From the NCBI GenBank assembly GCA_025060675.1, contig JANXBI010000073.1, forward strand, positions 1 through 41,675: 41,675 nt of DNA, read 5' to 3'. The notes below the pieces were generated by a model, which was given only the letters and a program-made list of their open reading frames with translations, did not search any database and was not told the DNA's origin. Source of the DNA: Candidatus Caldatribacterium sp. (GTDB lineage Bacteria > Atribacterota > Atribacteria > Atribacterales > Caldatribacteriaceae). The translations under genes were made by a program, and so were the position numbers. Shown in pieces: positions 1 through 8,080 of this stretch (the first letter of the stretch is position 1; every line of letters begins with the position of its first letter).

Positions 1-215
1 AACGCACGAAGGCTGTCATCCACATGGCTGAGGAGGTCTACGAAGCCTTGAGCAATGTGGCGGCGATTTCTGAGGAGAATGCGGCCGCAGCAGAAGAAGT
101 GGCTGCTTCTTCTGAGGAGCAGAACGCCGCGTTACAGGAGACTTATGGCACCGTTCGGGAAACCATTGGCCTCCTGGAAAAGCTCAACACAAGCCTTAGC
201 CGTTTCACGATTTGA
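1..215 (+). CDS. Methyl-accepting chemotaxis protein, C-terminal fragment
   Basis: Only the last 70 or so codons are inside the window; the reading frame is open from base 3 to the TGA at 213-215. The segment has the heptad-like, Ala/Glu-rich coiled coil of the receptor signalling tip tail (SEENAAAAEEVAASSEEQNA), which in chemoreceptors is part of the cytoplasmic four-helix bundle carrying methylation sites. Transmembrane and ligand domains lie outside. Bases 1-141 are an exact inverted copy of 41535-41675; after that the two proteins diverge (ETYGTVRETIG here against EMDSTITETAE there), so these are two paralogous receptors. The 3' end overlaps the end of the convergent E1-beta gene by 11 bp. 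Confidence 0.85.
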   Translation, partial: RTKAVIHMAEEVYEALSNVAAISEENAAAAEEVAASSEEQNAALQETYGTVRETIGLLEKLNTSLSRFTI

Positions 216-1188
216 GGAGTTCCTGGGCGGCTTGAACGATGTCCTCGACCTGGGGTGCAATGCGCCGCTCAAGGTGTGGGTTGTAGGGTGGGGGCATCTC
301 CAAGCCGCCCAGGCGCATGACTGGGGCGTCAAGGAAGTCGAAGGCTTTTTCGGCAATGAGTGCGGCAATCTCCGCTCCAAAGGACCCAAAACGTGGTGGC
401 TCATACACCACAAGCGCTCGGTTCGTTTTCCGGACGGAGGAGAGGATTGTTTCCTCGTCGAGAGGGCGGAGGGTCCGCAAGTCCACGACCTCAGCCTCGA
501 TACCCTCGCGGGCGAGCATCTCTGCCGCCTCAAGGCTTCGCCTCACCATCACGGAATATGCGACAATGGTGAGGTCCTTTCCCCGTCGCTTAATCTCCCC
601 AACACCAAGGGGAACGGTATATTCCTCGTTCGGAACAGGGCCCTTGACCTTGTAGAGGAGCTTGTGCTCCATGAAGATGACTGGGTTGTCGTCGCGGATG
701 GCGCTTTTGAGAAGGCCCTTAGCATCATATGGTGTCGCAGGAGCGACAACCTTAAGCCCTGGGATTTGGGTAAACCAGGACTCCAGGCTTCCCGAATGGT
801 GTCCAGCGGCACCGGTGCCAGAACCAGCGGGGGATCGGACGACGATAGAGACTCTTGCCTTTCCCCCGAACATGAAGCGGATTTTTGCCGCCTGGTTCAC
901 AATCTGGTCGGCGCAAAGGGTCATGAAGTCGAAGAACATGATTTCTGCTACCGGCCGCATGCCAAGGAGAGCCGCTCCAATAGCTGCGCCGACGATCGCA
1001 GCTTCTGAAATCGGCGTGTCAATGACTCGCTCTTCCCCAAATTCTTCAAGGAGTCCCTGGGTGACCCCAAAGGCTCCCCCGTAGAGGCCGATGTCTTCTC
1101 CGATGAGAAAGACTCGGGGGTCTCTGCACATCTCCTCGCGGAGAGCTTCCCGTATGGCTTCAGCATAAGTTATTTCCCGCTCAAGCAT
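205..1188 (-). CDS. Thiamine-diphosphate 2-oxoacid dehydrogenase E1 component, beta subunit
   Basis: 327 residues, full length for the PdhB/AcoB family. With the alpha subunit it forms the heterotetrameric E1 that decarboxylates a 2-oxoacid (pyruvate, branched-chain 2-oxoacid) or cleaves acetoin and passes the acyl group to an E2 lipoyl domain. Family landmarks visible: ITYAEAIREAL near the N-terminus, GEDIGLYGGAFGVT, DTPISEAAIVGAAIGAA, and the C-terminal transketolase domain with EVVDLRTLRPLDEETI. The ATG at 1188 is chosen because the homologous region starts there; it lies inside the alpha gene, with an 8-bp overlap that implies translational coupling. No E2, E3 or lipoylation gene is nearby, so the substrate cannot be assigned. 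Confidence 0.9.
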   Translation of the reverse strand: MLEREITYAEAIREALREEMCRDPRVFLIGEDIGLYGGAFGVTQGLLEEFGEERVIDTPISEAAIVGAAIGAALLGMRPVAEIMFFDFMTLCADQIVNQAAKIRFMFGGKARVSIVVRSPAGSGTGAAGHHSGSLESWFTQIPGLKVVAPATPYDAKGLLKSAIRDDNPVIFMEHKLLYKVKGPVPNEEYTVPLGVGEIKRRGKDLTIVAYSVMVRRSLEAAEMLAREGIEAEVVDLRTLRPLDEETILSSVRKTNRALVVYEPPRFGSFGAEIAALIAEKAFDFLDAPVMRLGGLEMPPPYNPHLERRIAPQVEDIVQAAQELLKS

Positions 1189-2134
1189 AGACCATGCCCA
1201 TTGCCTTGGTAAGGTCAGGCTCGGGACTTTCCTCGGCGAAGCGGACCGCTTCTTCAACGAGTTCTCCAGCTTTTCGCTCGAGGTCGTCCAGGACGGTTTC
1301 AGGTACGCCCTCTCCCAAAAGGTGCATCCGGAAACGCCGGATTGGGCACCGCTCCATCCACATCTTCACCTCTTCCTTCGTCCGGTATACTCCCTTGTCG
1401 CTTTTTGAATGCCCACGGAAACGATAGGTACGGGCCTCGATGAGAGTCGGGCCAGACCCTTGGCGAGCGCGTTCTACAGCTGCCTTTGTGGCCTCGTATA
1501 CCGCAAGGACATCCATGCCGTCGACGGTGACCCCGGGAATGCCATATCCTTTTGCCCGTTCGGCAATATCAGGGATGGCAAAGGCTTTCTGCACTGGGAA
1601 GGACATGGCGTAGAGGTTGTTCTCGCAGAGGAAGACGACCGGAAGCTTAAAGACCGCAGCCATATTCACCGCTTCATGGAATGCCCCCGTGTTTGCCGCC
1701 CCATCCCCGAAAAAGCAGAGGACTACTCGATCCTTTTTCATGAGCTTGCAGGCCAAAGCTGCCCCAACCGCGATGGGGATGGCCGAACCAACAATCCCCG
1801 TGGCGCCAAGGTTGCCACCCTCAAGGTCCGCGATGTGCATGGATCCCCCAAGGCCGTAGCAGTATCCCGTAGCTTTCCCCATGAGTTCGGCCATCATCTT
1901 CTTCAGATCAGCTCCTTTGGCGATGCAGTGGCCATGGCCTCGGTGCGTTGAGGTGATATAGTCTTCCGGACGCAGGGCAAAACATGCTCCTGTAGCTACC
2001 GCCTCTTCCCCAATGTAGAGGTGGAACGTACCCCAGATTTTCCCCGCCATGTAGAGTTCTTCGGCTTTTTCCTCGAAACGGCGAATACAGAGCATGGTGA
2101 AGTACATCTTGAGTTTTTCTCCTTGAGTCAGCAC
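1181..2134 (-). CDS. Thiamine-diphosphate 2-oxoacid dehydrogenase E1 component, alpha subunit
   Basis: 317 residues if the GTG at 2134 is used, which follows AAAAGGGGAAGG; an ATG at 2107 preceded by AAGGAG is the alternative and would remove nine residues. The thiamine diphosphate motif is clear: GDGAANTG followed about 28 residues later by ENNLYAMS. Other family marks are the IRRFEEKAEELY start, HLYIGEEAVATG, THRGHGHCIAKG and YRFRGHSKSD in the loop that is phosphorylated in mitochondrial E1. It binds the cofactor together with the beta subunit encoded immediately downstream. A promoter with -10 TATAAT and -35 TTGCCT lies upstream (2192-2219), giving a two-gene transcript. Pyruvate and acetoin dehydrogenase E1 cannot be told apart from sequence alone. 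Confidence 0.9.
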   Translation of the reverse strand: MLTQGEKLKMYFTMLCIRRFEEKAEELYMAGKIWGTFHLYIGEEAVATGACFALRPEDYITSTHRGHGHCIAKGADLKKMMAELMGKATGYCYGLGGSMHIADLEGGNLGATGIVGSAIPIAVGAALACKLMKKDRVVLCFFGDGAANTGAFHEAVNMAAVFKLPVVFLCENNLYAMSFPVQKAFAIPDIAERAKGYGIPGVTVDGMDVLAVYEATKAAVERARQGSGPTLIEARTYRFRGHSKSDKGVYRTKEEVKMWMERCPIRRFRMHLLGEGVPETVLDDLERKAGELVEEAVRFAEESPEPDLTKAMGMVYA

Positions 2135-2191
2135 GGCCCTTCCCCTTTTGAGCAATTTCTCATTTCCATTTGACCAAAACTTGTCACCTTG

Positions 2192-2219
2192 ATTATAGCG
2201 GAAAAAAGGGGGAAGGCAA
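2192..2219 (-). promoter_or_regulatory. Promoter of the E1 alpha/beta operon
   Basis: On the minus strand TTGCCT (2214-2219) is followed by 16 bp and a perfect TATAAT (2192-2197). Predicted transcription start is near 2185, about 50 bp ahead of the GTG start of the alpha subunit. It lies downstream of the stop of the HD-GYP gene, so the E1 pair is probably a separate transcript. Confidence 0.65.
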
Positions 2220-2226
2220 GAGGGTT

Positions 2227-4215
2227 TCACTCCTTTTCTCGAGTGTACTCCACTTGTTCCTCTATGAGAGCAACCATGGCTTGGACAACCCGGGGGTCGA
2301 ACTGAGTCCCAGAGGAGCGTTTGAGCTCTTCAAGGGCCTCATCAATACCCATGGCTCTCCGATAGGGGCGGTCGCTGGTCATTGCCTCAAAAGCATCGAC
2401 AACGGCAAGGATTCGTGATTCAAGGGGGATTTCCTCTCCCCGGAGTCCATCAGGGTACCCTGTTCCGTCGAAACGCTCGTGGTGGTGTCGGACGATGCGG
2501 GCAACGGGTTCAAGGTCTTTGATGCCAGCAAGGAGGTCTTCGCCCTTTACCGCGTGGAGCTTCACGAGCTCATACTCTTCATCGGTGAGCTTTCCAGGTT
2601 TTCGGAGAATCGACTGGGGGATGAAAATTTTCCCCACGTCATGGACTAGGGCTGCCCAGCGTACAAGGCGAGCCTTTTCCTCAGGAAGACCAAGGGAGCG
2701 AGCGATTTCAAGGGCGTACCCTGCAGAGACTTCAGAGTGTACCCTCGTGGAACCATCGTAGTACTCAAGGGCTTGGGCGAGAGCAAAGAGGAGCCGTTCG
2801 AGGAGGAGCTCTTCTTTTTGCACATACTCCCGGAGGGCGTGGAAGGCAACACAAATCCGCGCGAAGCGCTCGGCAAGGGAGAGGTCTCCCTCGTCAAAGC
2901 GCTCTCCATCGCCTTCGAGGATATCAAGGGTGAGGTGCCCAAAAAGCCTCTCTCCCCAAAAGAGTGGAGCAACAAGGGTTTCTGCAACAGGAAGGGAGAG
3001 GGTGATGAGCCGCTCAAGGCGCTCGAGAGAGGAAAAGCGGCGTTTTGGGTCAAGGAGCCCTCGGACGACTCGTACCTCGTCCACGACAACGAGGTCCTCC
3101 TTCTCGAAGGTGAACCCCACAAGGTCTTTGCTGTGTCCTCGGACGGCCACAATTCTCCCTTTCCCATTCTGCTCCACAAGGAGGGCGCCTCCAGCACGGG
3201 CTTTAGGAATGAGCTCAAGGGCAAGATCAAGCATCTGGGAGAGGAACTCTGCTTCGCTTACCGAAAGGAGCGGCAAAGCGGCAACGGTCTCCACCGTCTT
3301 GAGGATTTTCTGTTCCGCTTCTTCAAGCGCCCTGGTCTTGGCGCGGAGCTCTTCCGTTGCTTGAACGACGCGCTGCTTGAGGAGACGGTTGAACGCAAGG
3401 AGGATAGCAAGGAACGCTCCTCCCCCAAGGAGGGACAAAAGCGCAAATCTCCCAAGCCAGGGAGGATAGGTTGCAAGGGTAGCTACATAGGGCTTGAGGA
3501 GGTTGTCGATTTCCTCCTTGGAGAACTTTGAGAGCCCTTCTCGGAGAAGGGCAAGGACTTCGGTATTCCCTTCCCAGGTGGCAAGGTAAATATGGTTGAG
3601 GACGGGAAGCGGGAGGCGAGAGAACTCCTCAAGGAGGCCATGCTTCACGAGGTAGTAGTTTGCGGGGAGGTCATCCATAAGGAAGCAATCAATCTCCCCT
3701 CTTTTTGCAGCGGCAACAATATCGGAGTAGTTTGGGAAAAGCTCAAGGTGCAGGGCTGGATTCTGGGATCGGGCATACTCCACAAGCGCGTCCCGGGATT
3801 TTGCTCCCACAACGTAAGGTGTGAGGTCCGAAAGGGAAGCGATGTCAAGCCCTCGGCGAAAGTACACGCTTGAGGTCATAGGGAAGAGAGGACCGGCAAA
3901 ATCGAGGTAGAGCTCTCGCTCCGGGGTCCAGAAGATAGTGTCAATCACCTCTGCGTCGCGGGCTTTCATGACTTCGTGGGCTTTTTCCCAAGGGAGAGGA
4001 AGAAGGGTCACAGGAATGCCGGTTTTCTTCTCCCAGAGCTTCCAGAAGTCCACCGATACCCCGGCAAAGTCCCCCGCCTCATCGAGGTAGAAAAAAGGCG
4101 GATAGTCTTGGTCGATAACCACGCGCAGGGTGCGAGGCTCCTGTGCCCAGGCAAAGGGAAGAGGAGAGAGCAGAAAAAGAAGGGCAAGGCAGGCGACGCA
4201 GCCTATTCTGCGCAT
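2227..4215 (-). CDS. SBP_bac_3/GAF/HD-GYP sensor, predicted cyclic-di-GMP phosphodiesterase
   Basis: 662 residues. Order of parts: signal peptide (about 1-25, ending FAWAQ), a periplasmic amino-acid-type solute-binding domain (about 28-250, with LRVVIDQDYPPFFYLDEAG), one transmembrane helix (about 263-285), a short coiled coil, a GAF-like domain (about 320-465) and a C-terminal HD-GYP domain. The metal and catalytic signature is present: HDVGKIFIP, then HHHERFDGTGYPDGL containing the GYP motif. HD-GYP domains hydrolyse cyclic-di-GMP in the cytoplasm, so a small periplasmic ligand probably tunes its turnover. The ATG at 4215 is preferred over 4242 because GGAGGGG precedes it at good distance and the signal peptide begins there. 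Confidence 0.88.
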   Translation of the reverse strand: MRRIGCVACLALLFLLSPLPFAWAQEPRTLRVVIDQDYPPFFYLDEAGDFAGVSVDFWKLWEKKTGIPVTLLPLPWEKAHEVMKARDAEVIDTIFWTPERELYLDFAGPLFPMTSSVYFRRGLDIASLSDLTPYVVGAKSRDALVEYARSQNPALHLELFPNYSDIVAAAKRGEIDCFLMDDLPANYYLVKHGLLEEFSRLPLPVLNHIYLATWEGNTEVLALLREGLSKFSKEEIDNLLKPYVATLATYPPWLGRFALLSLLGGGAFLAILLAFNRLLKQRVVQATEELRAKTRALEEAEQKILKTVETVAALPLLSVSEAEFLSQMLDLALELIPKARAGGALLVEQNGKGRIVAVRGHSKDLVGFTFEKEDLVVVDEVRVVRGLLDPKRRFSSLERLERLITLSLPVAETLVAPLFWGERLFGHLTLDILEGDGERFDEGDLSLAERFARICVAFHALREYVQKEELLLERLLFALAQALEYYDGSTRVHSEVSAGYALEIARSLGLPEEKARLVRWAALVHDVGKIFIPQSILRKPGKLTDEEYELVKLHAVKGEDLLAGIKDLEPVARIVRHHHERFDGTGYPDGLRGEEIPLESRILAVVDAFEAMTSDRPYRRAMGIDEALEELKRSSGTQFDPRVVQAMVALIEEQVEYTREKE

Positions 4216-4235
4216 AACCACCCCTCCCCCACCGT

Positions 4236-4266
4236 TTGGCACAAGTATACCACGGATTGGTATAAT
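4236..4266 (+). promoter_or_regulatory. Extended -10 promoter of the glycosylation operon
   Basis: TTGGCA at 4236-4241, a long 19-bp spacer, and TATAAT at 4261-4266 preceded by TGG, that is an extended -10 element. Transcription would begin near 4273. This excludes the ATG at 4265, which lies in the -10 box itself, and supports the TTG at 4295 as the start of the first gene. The minus-strand extended -10 for the HD-GYP gene (TGGTATACT, ending at 4244) mirrors it; see findings. Confidence 0.65.
4244..4252 (-). promoter_or_regulatory. Extended -10 element of the HD-GYP sensor gene
   Basis: On the minus strand TGG TATACT reads from 4252 to 4244, an extended -10. The predicted start near 4237 leaves about 22 nt before the ATG at 4215. 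No good -35 is seen, which is usual for extended -10 promoters. Confidence 0.5.
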
Positions 4267-4294
4267 GGTGGAGACGCAGGAAGGAGGTTTGGGT

Positions 4295-5479
4295 TTGTCT
4301 CGGGACTTCTGGGTTGTTCTCTTTTGCGCCTTGCTTCTCCGAGTGCTCTTTGCCTTTACTGTCTTGGGTTTTCCTCCGGATATCGCTTGTTTTGTGGGCT
4401 GGGCAAACCAGGCAGTGGAGCTGGGGCTTTTCCGGATTTACTCTGGCACGATGTACATCGACTATCCACCAGGGTATCTCTACGTCCTTTGGCTCCTTGG
4501 AAGCCTCAAGGAGATCTTTGGTCTTTCTGATGAGTCTTCGGTTTTCCTTGTGCTCTTGAAACTTCCCGCGCTCCTTGCGGATTTGGCTCTCGCTTCCCTC
4601 CTCTTTTTCCTTGCGCGAGAACGCCTTGGAGAAGAACGAGCCCTGCTCCTTTTTGCGCTCTGCGCTTTGAATCCGGCCATCGGTCTTGACTCAGCCCTGT
4701 GGGGACAGGTGGATTCGGTTTTCATGCTTCCTCTTTTTGCTGGCGTGCTTTTCCTTGCACGGGGACGGCTAGAGCTCTCCGCCCTCTTTTTCGCCCTTGC
4801 CCTTTTGGTAAAGCCTCAGACCCTCATCTTTTCACCCCTTTGGCTTTTTGCCCTCCTTGAGAGGAGGGACTTTTCTGTGGTTCTCCGGAGCATCGCGGGG
4901 GGCCTTGCTGTTTTTTTGGGGCTCTCTTTCCCCTTTTCTTTTCCTCGCGTTGTTTCCATATACCGGGGGGCGGTAGGGGCGTACCAGTATGCGACCCTCA
5001 ATGCCTTTAACCTCTTCGCCCTTCTTGGGGGGAATTGGGTACCGGACACGCAGAGGATTTTCTTTCTCTCCTTTCGAGAGTGGGGGTATGTGGCCATTGG
5101 GGTGATTACCCTTCTTTCGGCTTACCTCTTTTTCTCGAGAAAGGACACGGAACGCTTCCCAGTGGTGGCGCTCTTCCTTGCCTTTTCGGTTTTCCTCTTT
5201 GTCCACCGAATGCACGAACGATACCTTTTCCCTGCTCTCTGTTTCGCCCTCTGGTGGTACGTGTATCGGCCGGATTGGCGAGTGCTCACCCTCTTTCTGG
5301 GTTTGAGTGCCACCTTTTTCCTCAACGTGGGACTCATCCTCCTTTTTGGGTTCTATGGGAGGTACCATTTTCCTCGTCATGACCTCCGCCTTGTTCTCAT
5401 TTCCCTGGCCAACCTTGCCCTTTGGGTTTTCTTCCTCTTTCTTGCGTTGCAGAAGAAAAGCAAAGGAGAGATGGTATGA
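4295..5479 (+). CDS. Polytopic GT-C-type glycosyltransferase (GT87/DUF2029-like)
   Basis: 394 residues with about ten hydrophobic segments and no soluble catalytic domain, the build of GT-C transferases that use polyprenyl-phosphate sugars on the outer face of the membrane. An acidic first loop (PPDIACFVGWANQAVELG, then YIDYPPGYLY) and GLDSALWGQVDSVF are typical of the mannosyltransferase-like GT87/PMT_2 group. The start is TTG at 4295, seven bases after AAGGAGG; the ATG at 4265 lies inside the -10 box. It opens the operon and overlaps the next gene by 4 bp. The acceptor is unknown; a glycolipid or protein-linked glycan is the likely class because PMT, GT2 and GtrA genes follow. Confidence 0.75.
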   Translation: MSRDFWVVLFCALLLRVLFAFTVLGFPPDIACFVGWANQAVELGLFRIYSGTMYIDYPPGYLYVLWLLGSLKEIFGLSDESSVFLVLLKLPALLADLALASLLFFLARERLGEERALLLFALCALNPAIGLDSALWGQVDSVFMLPLFAGVLFLARGRLELSALFFALALLVKPQTLIFSPLWLFALLERRDFSVVLRSIAGGLAVFLGLSFPFSFPRVVSIYRGAVGAYQYATLNAFNLFALLGGNWVPDTQRIFFLSFREWGYVAIGVITLLSAYLFFSRKDTERFPVVALFLAFSVFLFVHRMHERYLFPALCFALWWYVYRPDWRVLTLFLGLSATFFLNVGLILLFGFYGRYHFPRHDLRLVLISLANLALWVFFLFLALQKKSKGEMV

Positions 5480-7125
5480 GCCAGAAGAGGAGCCTCTCTT
5501 TTGTCTTCCTCCTTTCTGTCGTGTTTTTCGCCCTTGCTCTTTTCCGCCTGGGATCACGGCATGTCCCTCAGACGTACTGGCAGCCTCAAGGGCCGGAGGA
5601 TGTGGTCGTTGTAGACCTTGGGATGATGCAAGAAGTGGGGAGAATTGCCTGTTTTGCCGCTTTGGCCCAGGGGAGCTCGTATGCCTTTGAGTACTCTCGG
5701 GATGGTATTCTCTGGGAGAAGGGTCCGGAGCTGAAGCTTGATTGGGTTTTCCGCTGGGAATACGTGGATGGACACTTCCTGGCGCGGTACTTCCGAATAA
5801 CGCCAAAGGACGCCCGAGGTATGCTTGGAGAAGTAGCCTTCTTCGCCGGGGGGGATCCCCATCCCCTCCCCATTGCGTCCTACTCGCCAGGTGGTGAGTC
5901 GCTTTTCGATGAGCAGCATCTTGTCCAGTTCGAGCGTTCCTACCTCACTGGGATGTACTTCGACGAAATCTACCACGCCCGTACCGCTTTCGAACACCTC
6001 CACCGTCTCCCCCCTTATGAGTGGACTCATCCACCCCTTGGGAAGGTTATCATCGCTTTGGGCATTGTCCTTTTTGGCATGAACCCTTTGGGATGGCGCA
6101 TTATGGGGGTGGTTTTTGGAACCCTCCTTGTGCCGGTTGTCTTTGCCCTTTCGCGCCTCTTTGTTCGGGATACCTATGCCCTCCTTGCCACCGCTTTGTT
6201 TACCTTTGACTTCATGCACTTTGTCCAGGCTCGAATTGCCACGGTCGATACGTACGTGGTCTTCTTTACCCTCCTTGCATACCTTTTCCTTTTTCGGTAT
6301 TTCCTTCAGAGGAAGGTTACCCTCCTCTTCCTCTCCGGCCTCTTTTTTGGCCTTGGAGCAGCGACGAAGTGGACCGCTGTGTACGCTGGGGTGGGAATGG
6401 CGGTGCTCTTTTTTGTGTCCCATGGGCGGGCGATTCAGGAAGGTACCCTTTCCTTTGCCGATTTCTCGAAGCGTATTCTTCCTCTTTCTGCGGTCTTTTT
6501 CCTCCTTGTCCCCGCTTGTCTCTACTTCCTCTCTTACTTTCCCTACCTACTGGTTCCTGGGTACTCTTTCCGGGATGTTCTTCGCCTCCAGATTTCCATG
6601 TACCACTACCATCGCGATCTTGTCGCCACGCACCCCTTTGCTTCTCCCTGGTGGGAATGGCCTATCATGGCTCGACCTATCTGGCTCTATAAAGGCGAAG
6701 GGCTTCCCAAGGGGTACATCTCAAGCATCGTGTCCTTCGGGAATCCAGCGCTCTGGTGGATAGGAGGTATTACGGTGCTCTTTGCCCTCGTGACTCCAGC
6801 GTTCCTCAAAAGGCAAGGAGTTCTCTGGATACTTGTGGCCTTCTTTTCCCAGTACGTTCCTTGGGTGTTTGTTCCCCGGATCACCTTCATTTACCACTAC
6901 TACGGGTGCGTGCCCTTTCTTGCCGTGCTCCTTGGCATGTTCTTTGCTTGGCTTGAGGAGGACAACCCCTCGATTCGGGTATGGAGATGGGTGCTTCTTT
7001 TTGGGGCGGTGGGCCTTTTCGTGCTCTTTTACCCTATCCTCTCGGGAGCCGTGGTGAGGAAAACGTACGTTGCGGAGTTCTTGAGATGGTTCCCGAGCTG
7101 GACGTTCTTTTCGGGAGGGGAATGA
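5476..7125 (+). CDS. PMT-family protein O-mannosyltransferase-like enzyme with discoidin-like N-terminal domain
   Basis: 549 residues; ATG at 5476 overlaps the previous stop (ATGA) and follows AAAGGAGAG. After one N-terminal membrane helix comes a beta-rich extracytoplasmic region, roughly residues 28-125, that resembles an F5/8-type C (discoidin) fold (FEYSRDGILWEKGPEL, then ARYFRITPKD). Next is a multi-pass PMT domain with the hallmark acidic loop MYFDEIYHARTAFEHL and EWTHPPLGK. PMT enzymes move a sugar from polyprenyl-phosphate to Ser/Thr of exported proteins; the lipid-linked donor is probably made by the GT2 encoded next. The discoidin assignment rests on pattern only. Lipid A or arabinose-type GT83 activity is an alternative. 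Confidence 0.8.
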   Translation: MSQKRSLSFVFLLSVVFFALALFRLGSRHVPQTYWQPQGPEDVVVVDLGMMQEVGRIACFAALAQGSSYAFEYSRDGILWEKGPELKLDWVFRWEYVDGHFLARYFRITPKDARGMLGEVAFFAGGDPHPLPIASYSPGGESLFDEQHLVQFERSYLTGMYFDEIYHARTAFEHLHRLPPYEWTHPPLGKVIIALGIVLFGMNPLGWRIMGVVFGTLLVPVVFALSRLFVRDTYALLATALFTFDFMHFVQARIATVDTYVVFFTLLAYLFLFRYFLQRKVTLLFLSGLFFGLGAATKWTAVYAGVGMAVLFFVSHGRAIQEGTLSFADFSKRILPLSAVFFLLVPACLYFLSYFPYLLVPGYSFRDVLRLQISMYHYHRDLVATHPFASPWWEWPIMARPIWLYKGEGLPKGYISSIVSFGNPALWWIGGITVLFALVTPAFLKRQGVLWILVAFFSQYVPWVFVPRITFIYHYYGCVPFLAVLLGMFFAWLEEDNPSIRVWRWVLLFGAVGLFVLFYPILSGAVVRKTYVAEFLRWFPSWTFFSGGE

Positions 7126-7126
7126 A

Positions 7127-8080
7127 GTGCGAGGTGTTCGACTTTCAGTGGTTGTTCCGGTCTTCAACGAAGAAGAGGTGTTGCCAGAGACTTACCGTCG
7201 CCTCACGGAAGTGATGGAGGGTCTTGCGCTACCGTATGAGATTGTCTTCGTAGACGATGGGAGCAAAGACCAAAGTCCCAGACTCCTTGATGAACTCGCT
7301 CGGCGTGACCCGCGGGTTCGGGTCATCCACTTTTCCCGAAACTTTGGGCACCAGGCAGCTATCACCGCGGGACTAGATTACGCACGGGGAGAGGCGGTGG
7401 TAGTCATCGATGCGGACCTCCAGGATCCTCCAGAGGTTATTCCGGAGATGGTGGCCAAATGGCAAGAAGGGTACGAGGTCGTCTACGGGCAGAGGGTGAG
7501 GCGAGAAGGTGAAACCCTTTTCAAACGCCTTACCGCCTCGTTCTTTTACCGCCTCCTTCGCTTCATGACCGACATCGATATTCCCCTCGATACGGGGGAT
7601 TTTCGCCTCATGGATCGGAAAGTGGTGGAGGTCATGAAGCTCCTCCGAGAGAAGAATCGTTTCATCCGGGGCTTGGTTGCCTGGGTTGGCTTTCGTCAGA
7701 TTGCCCTTCCCTACGTGCGGCATCGGCGTCTTGCTGGAACAACGAAGTATCCCCTGCGGAAGATGCTGCGGCTTGCCTGGGACGGGATTACCGCCTTCTC
7801 CAATAAACCCCTCAAGGTGGCAGCCTACCTCGGCCTTGCCCTGTCTCTTTTCAGCTTCCTCTACCTTGTGGCCATTGTGGTGGCAAAACTCCTTGGGAAA
7901 AGCACTGTTCCCGGATGGGCTTCTCTTGCGGTGATGAATCTCTTCTTTAGCGGTATTATCCTCATCATCCTTGGCATTATGGGGGAGTACTTGGGGCGGA
8001 TGTATGAAGAGGCGAAGAATCGTCCCCTTTACATCGTCGATCGGATTGTGGAAGGGAAACCCGATGCGGAATCCTCGTGA
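7127..8080 (+). CDS. Polyprenyl-phosphate glycosyltransferase, GT2 (DPM1/GtrB-like)
   Basis: 317 residues. N-terminal GT2 domain with LSVVVPVFNEEEVL, VDDGSKDQS and the metal-binding DADLQDPPEVI, followed by two C-terminal transmembrane helices (about 229-255 and 262-287). This is the arrangement of GtrB and dolichyl-phosphate-mannose-synthase homologues that transfer a nucleotide-activated hexose to polyprenyl phosphate at the inner membrane face. The GTG start at 7127 follows GGGAGGGGAA and sits one base after the preceding stop. With the GtrA protein encoded next it forms the classic GtrB-GtrA pair, probably supplying lipid-linked sugar to the two GT-C enzymes upstream. The sugar is not determined. 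Confidence 0.88.
   Translation: MRGVRLSVVVPVFNEEEVLPETYRRLTEVMEGLALPYEIVFVDDGSKDQSPRLLDELARRDPRVRVIHFSRNFGHQAAITAGLDYARGEAVVVIDADLQDPPEVIPEMVAKWQEGYEVVYGQRVRREGETLFKRLTASFFYRLLRFMTDIDIPLDTGDFRLMDRKVVEVMKLLREKNRFIRGLVAWVGFRQIALPYVRHRRLAGTTKYPLRKMLRLAWDGITAFSNKPLKVAAYLGLALSLFSFLYLVAIVVAKLLGKSTVPGWASLAVMNLFFSGIILIILGIMGEYLGRMYEEAKNRPLYIVDRIVEGKPDAESS

Noticed and set aside
4832..5806. 324-residue minus-strand frame in the glycosyltransferase operon
   Set aside because: It is antisense to two membrane proteins, and its Pro/Lys/Glu-rich composition is the expected shadow of hydrophobic codons.
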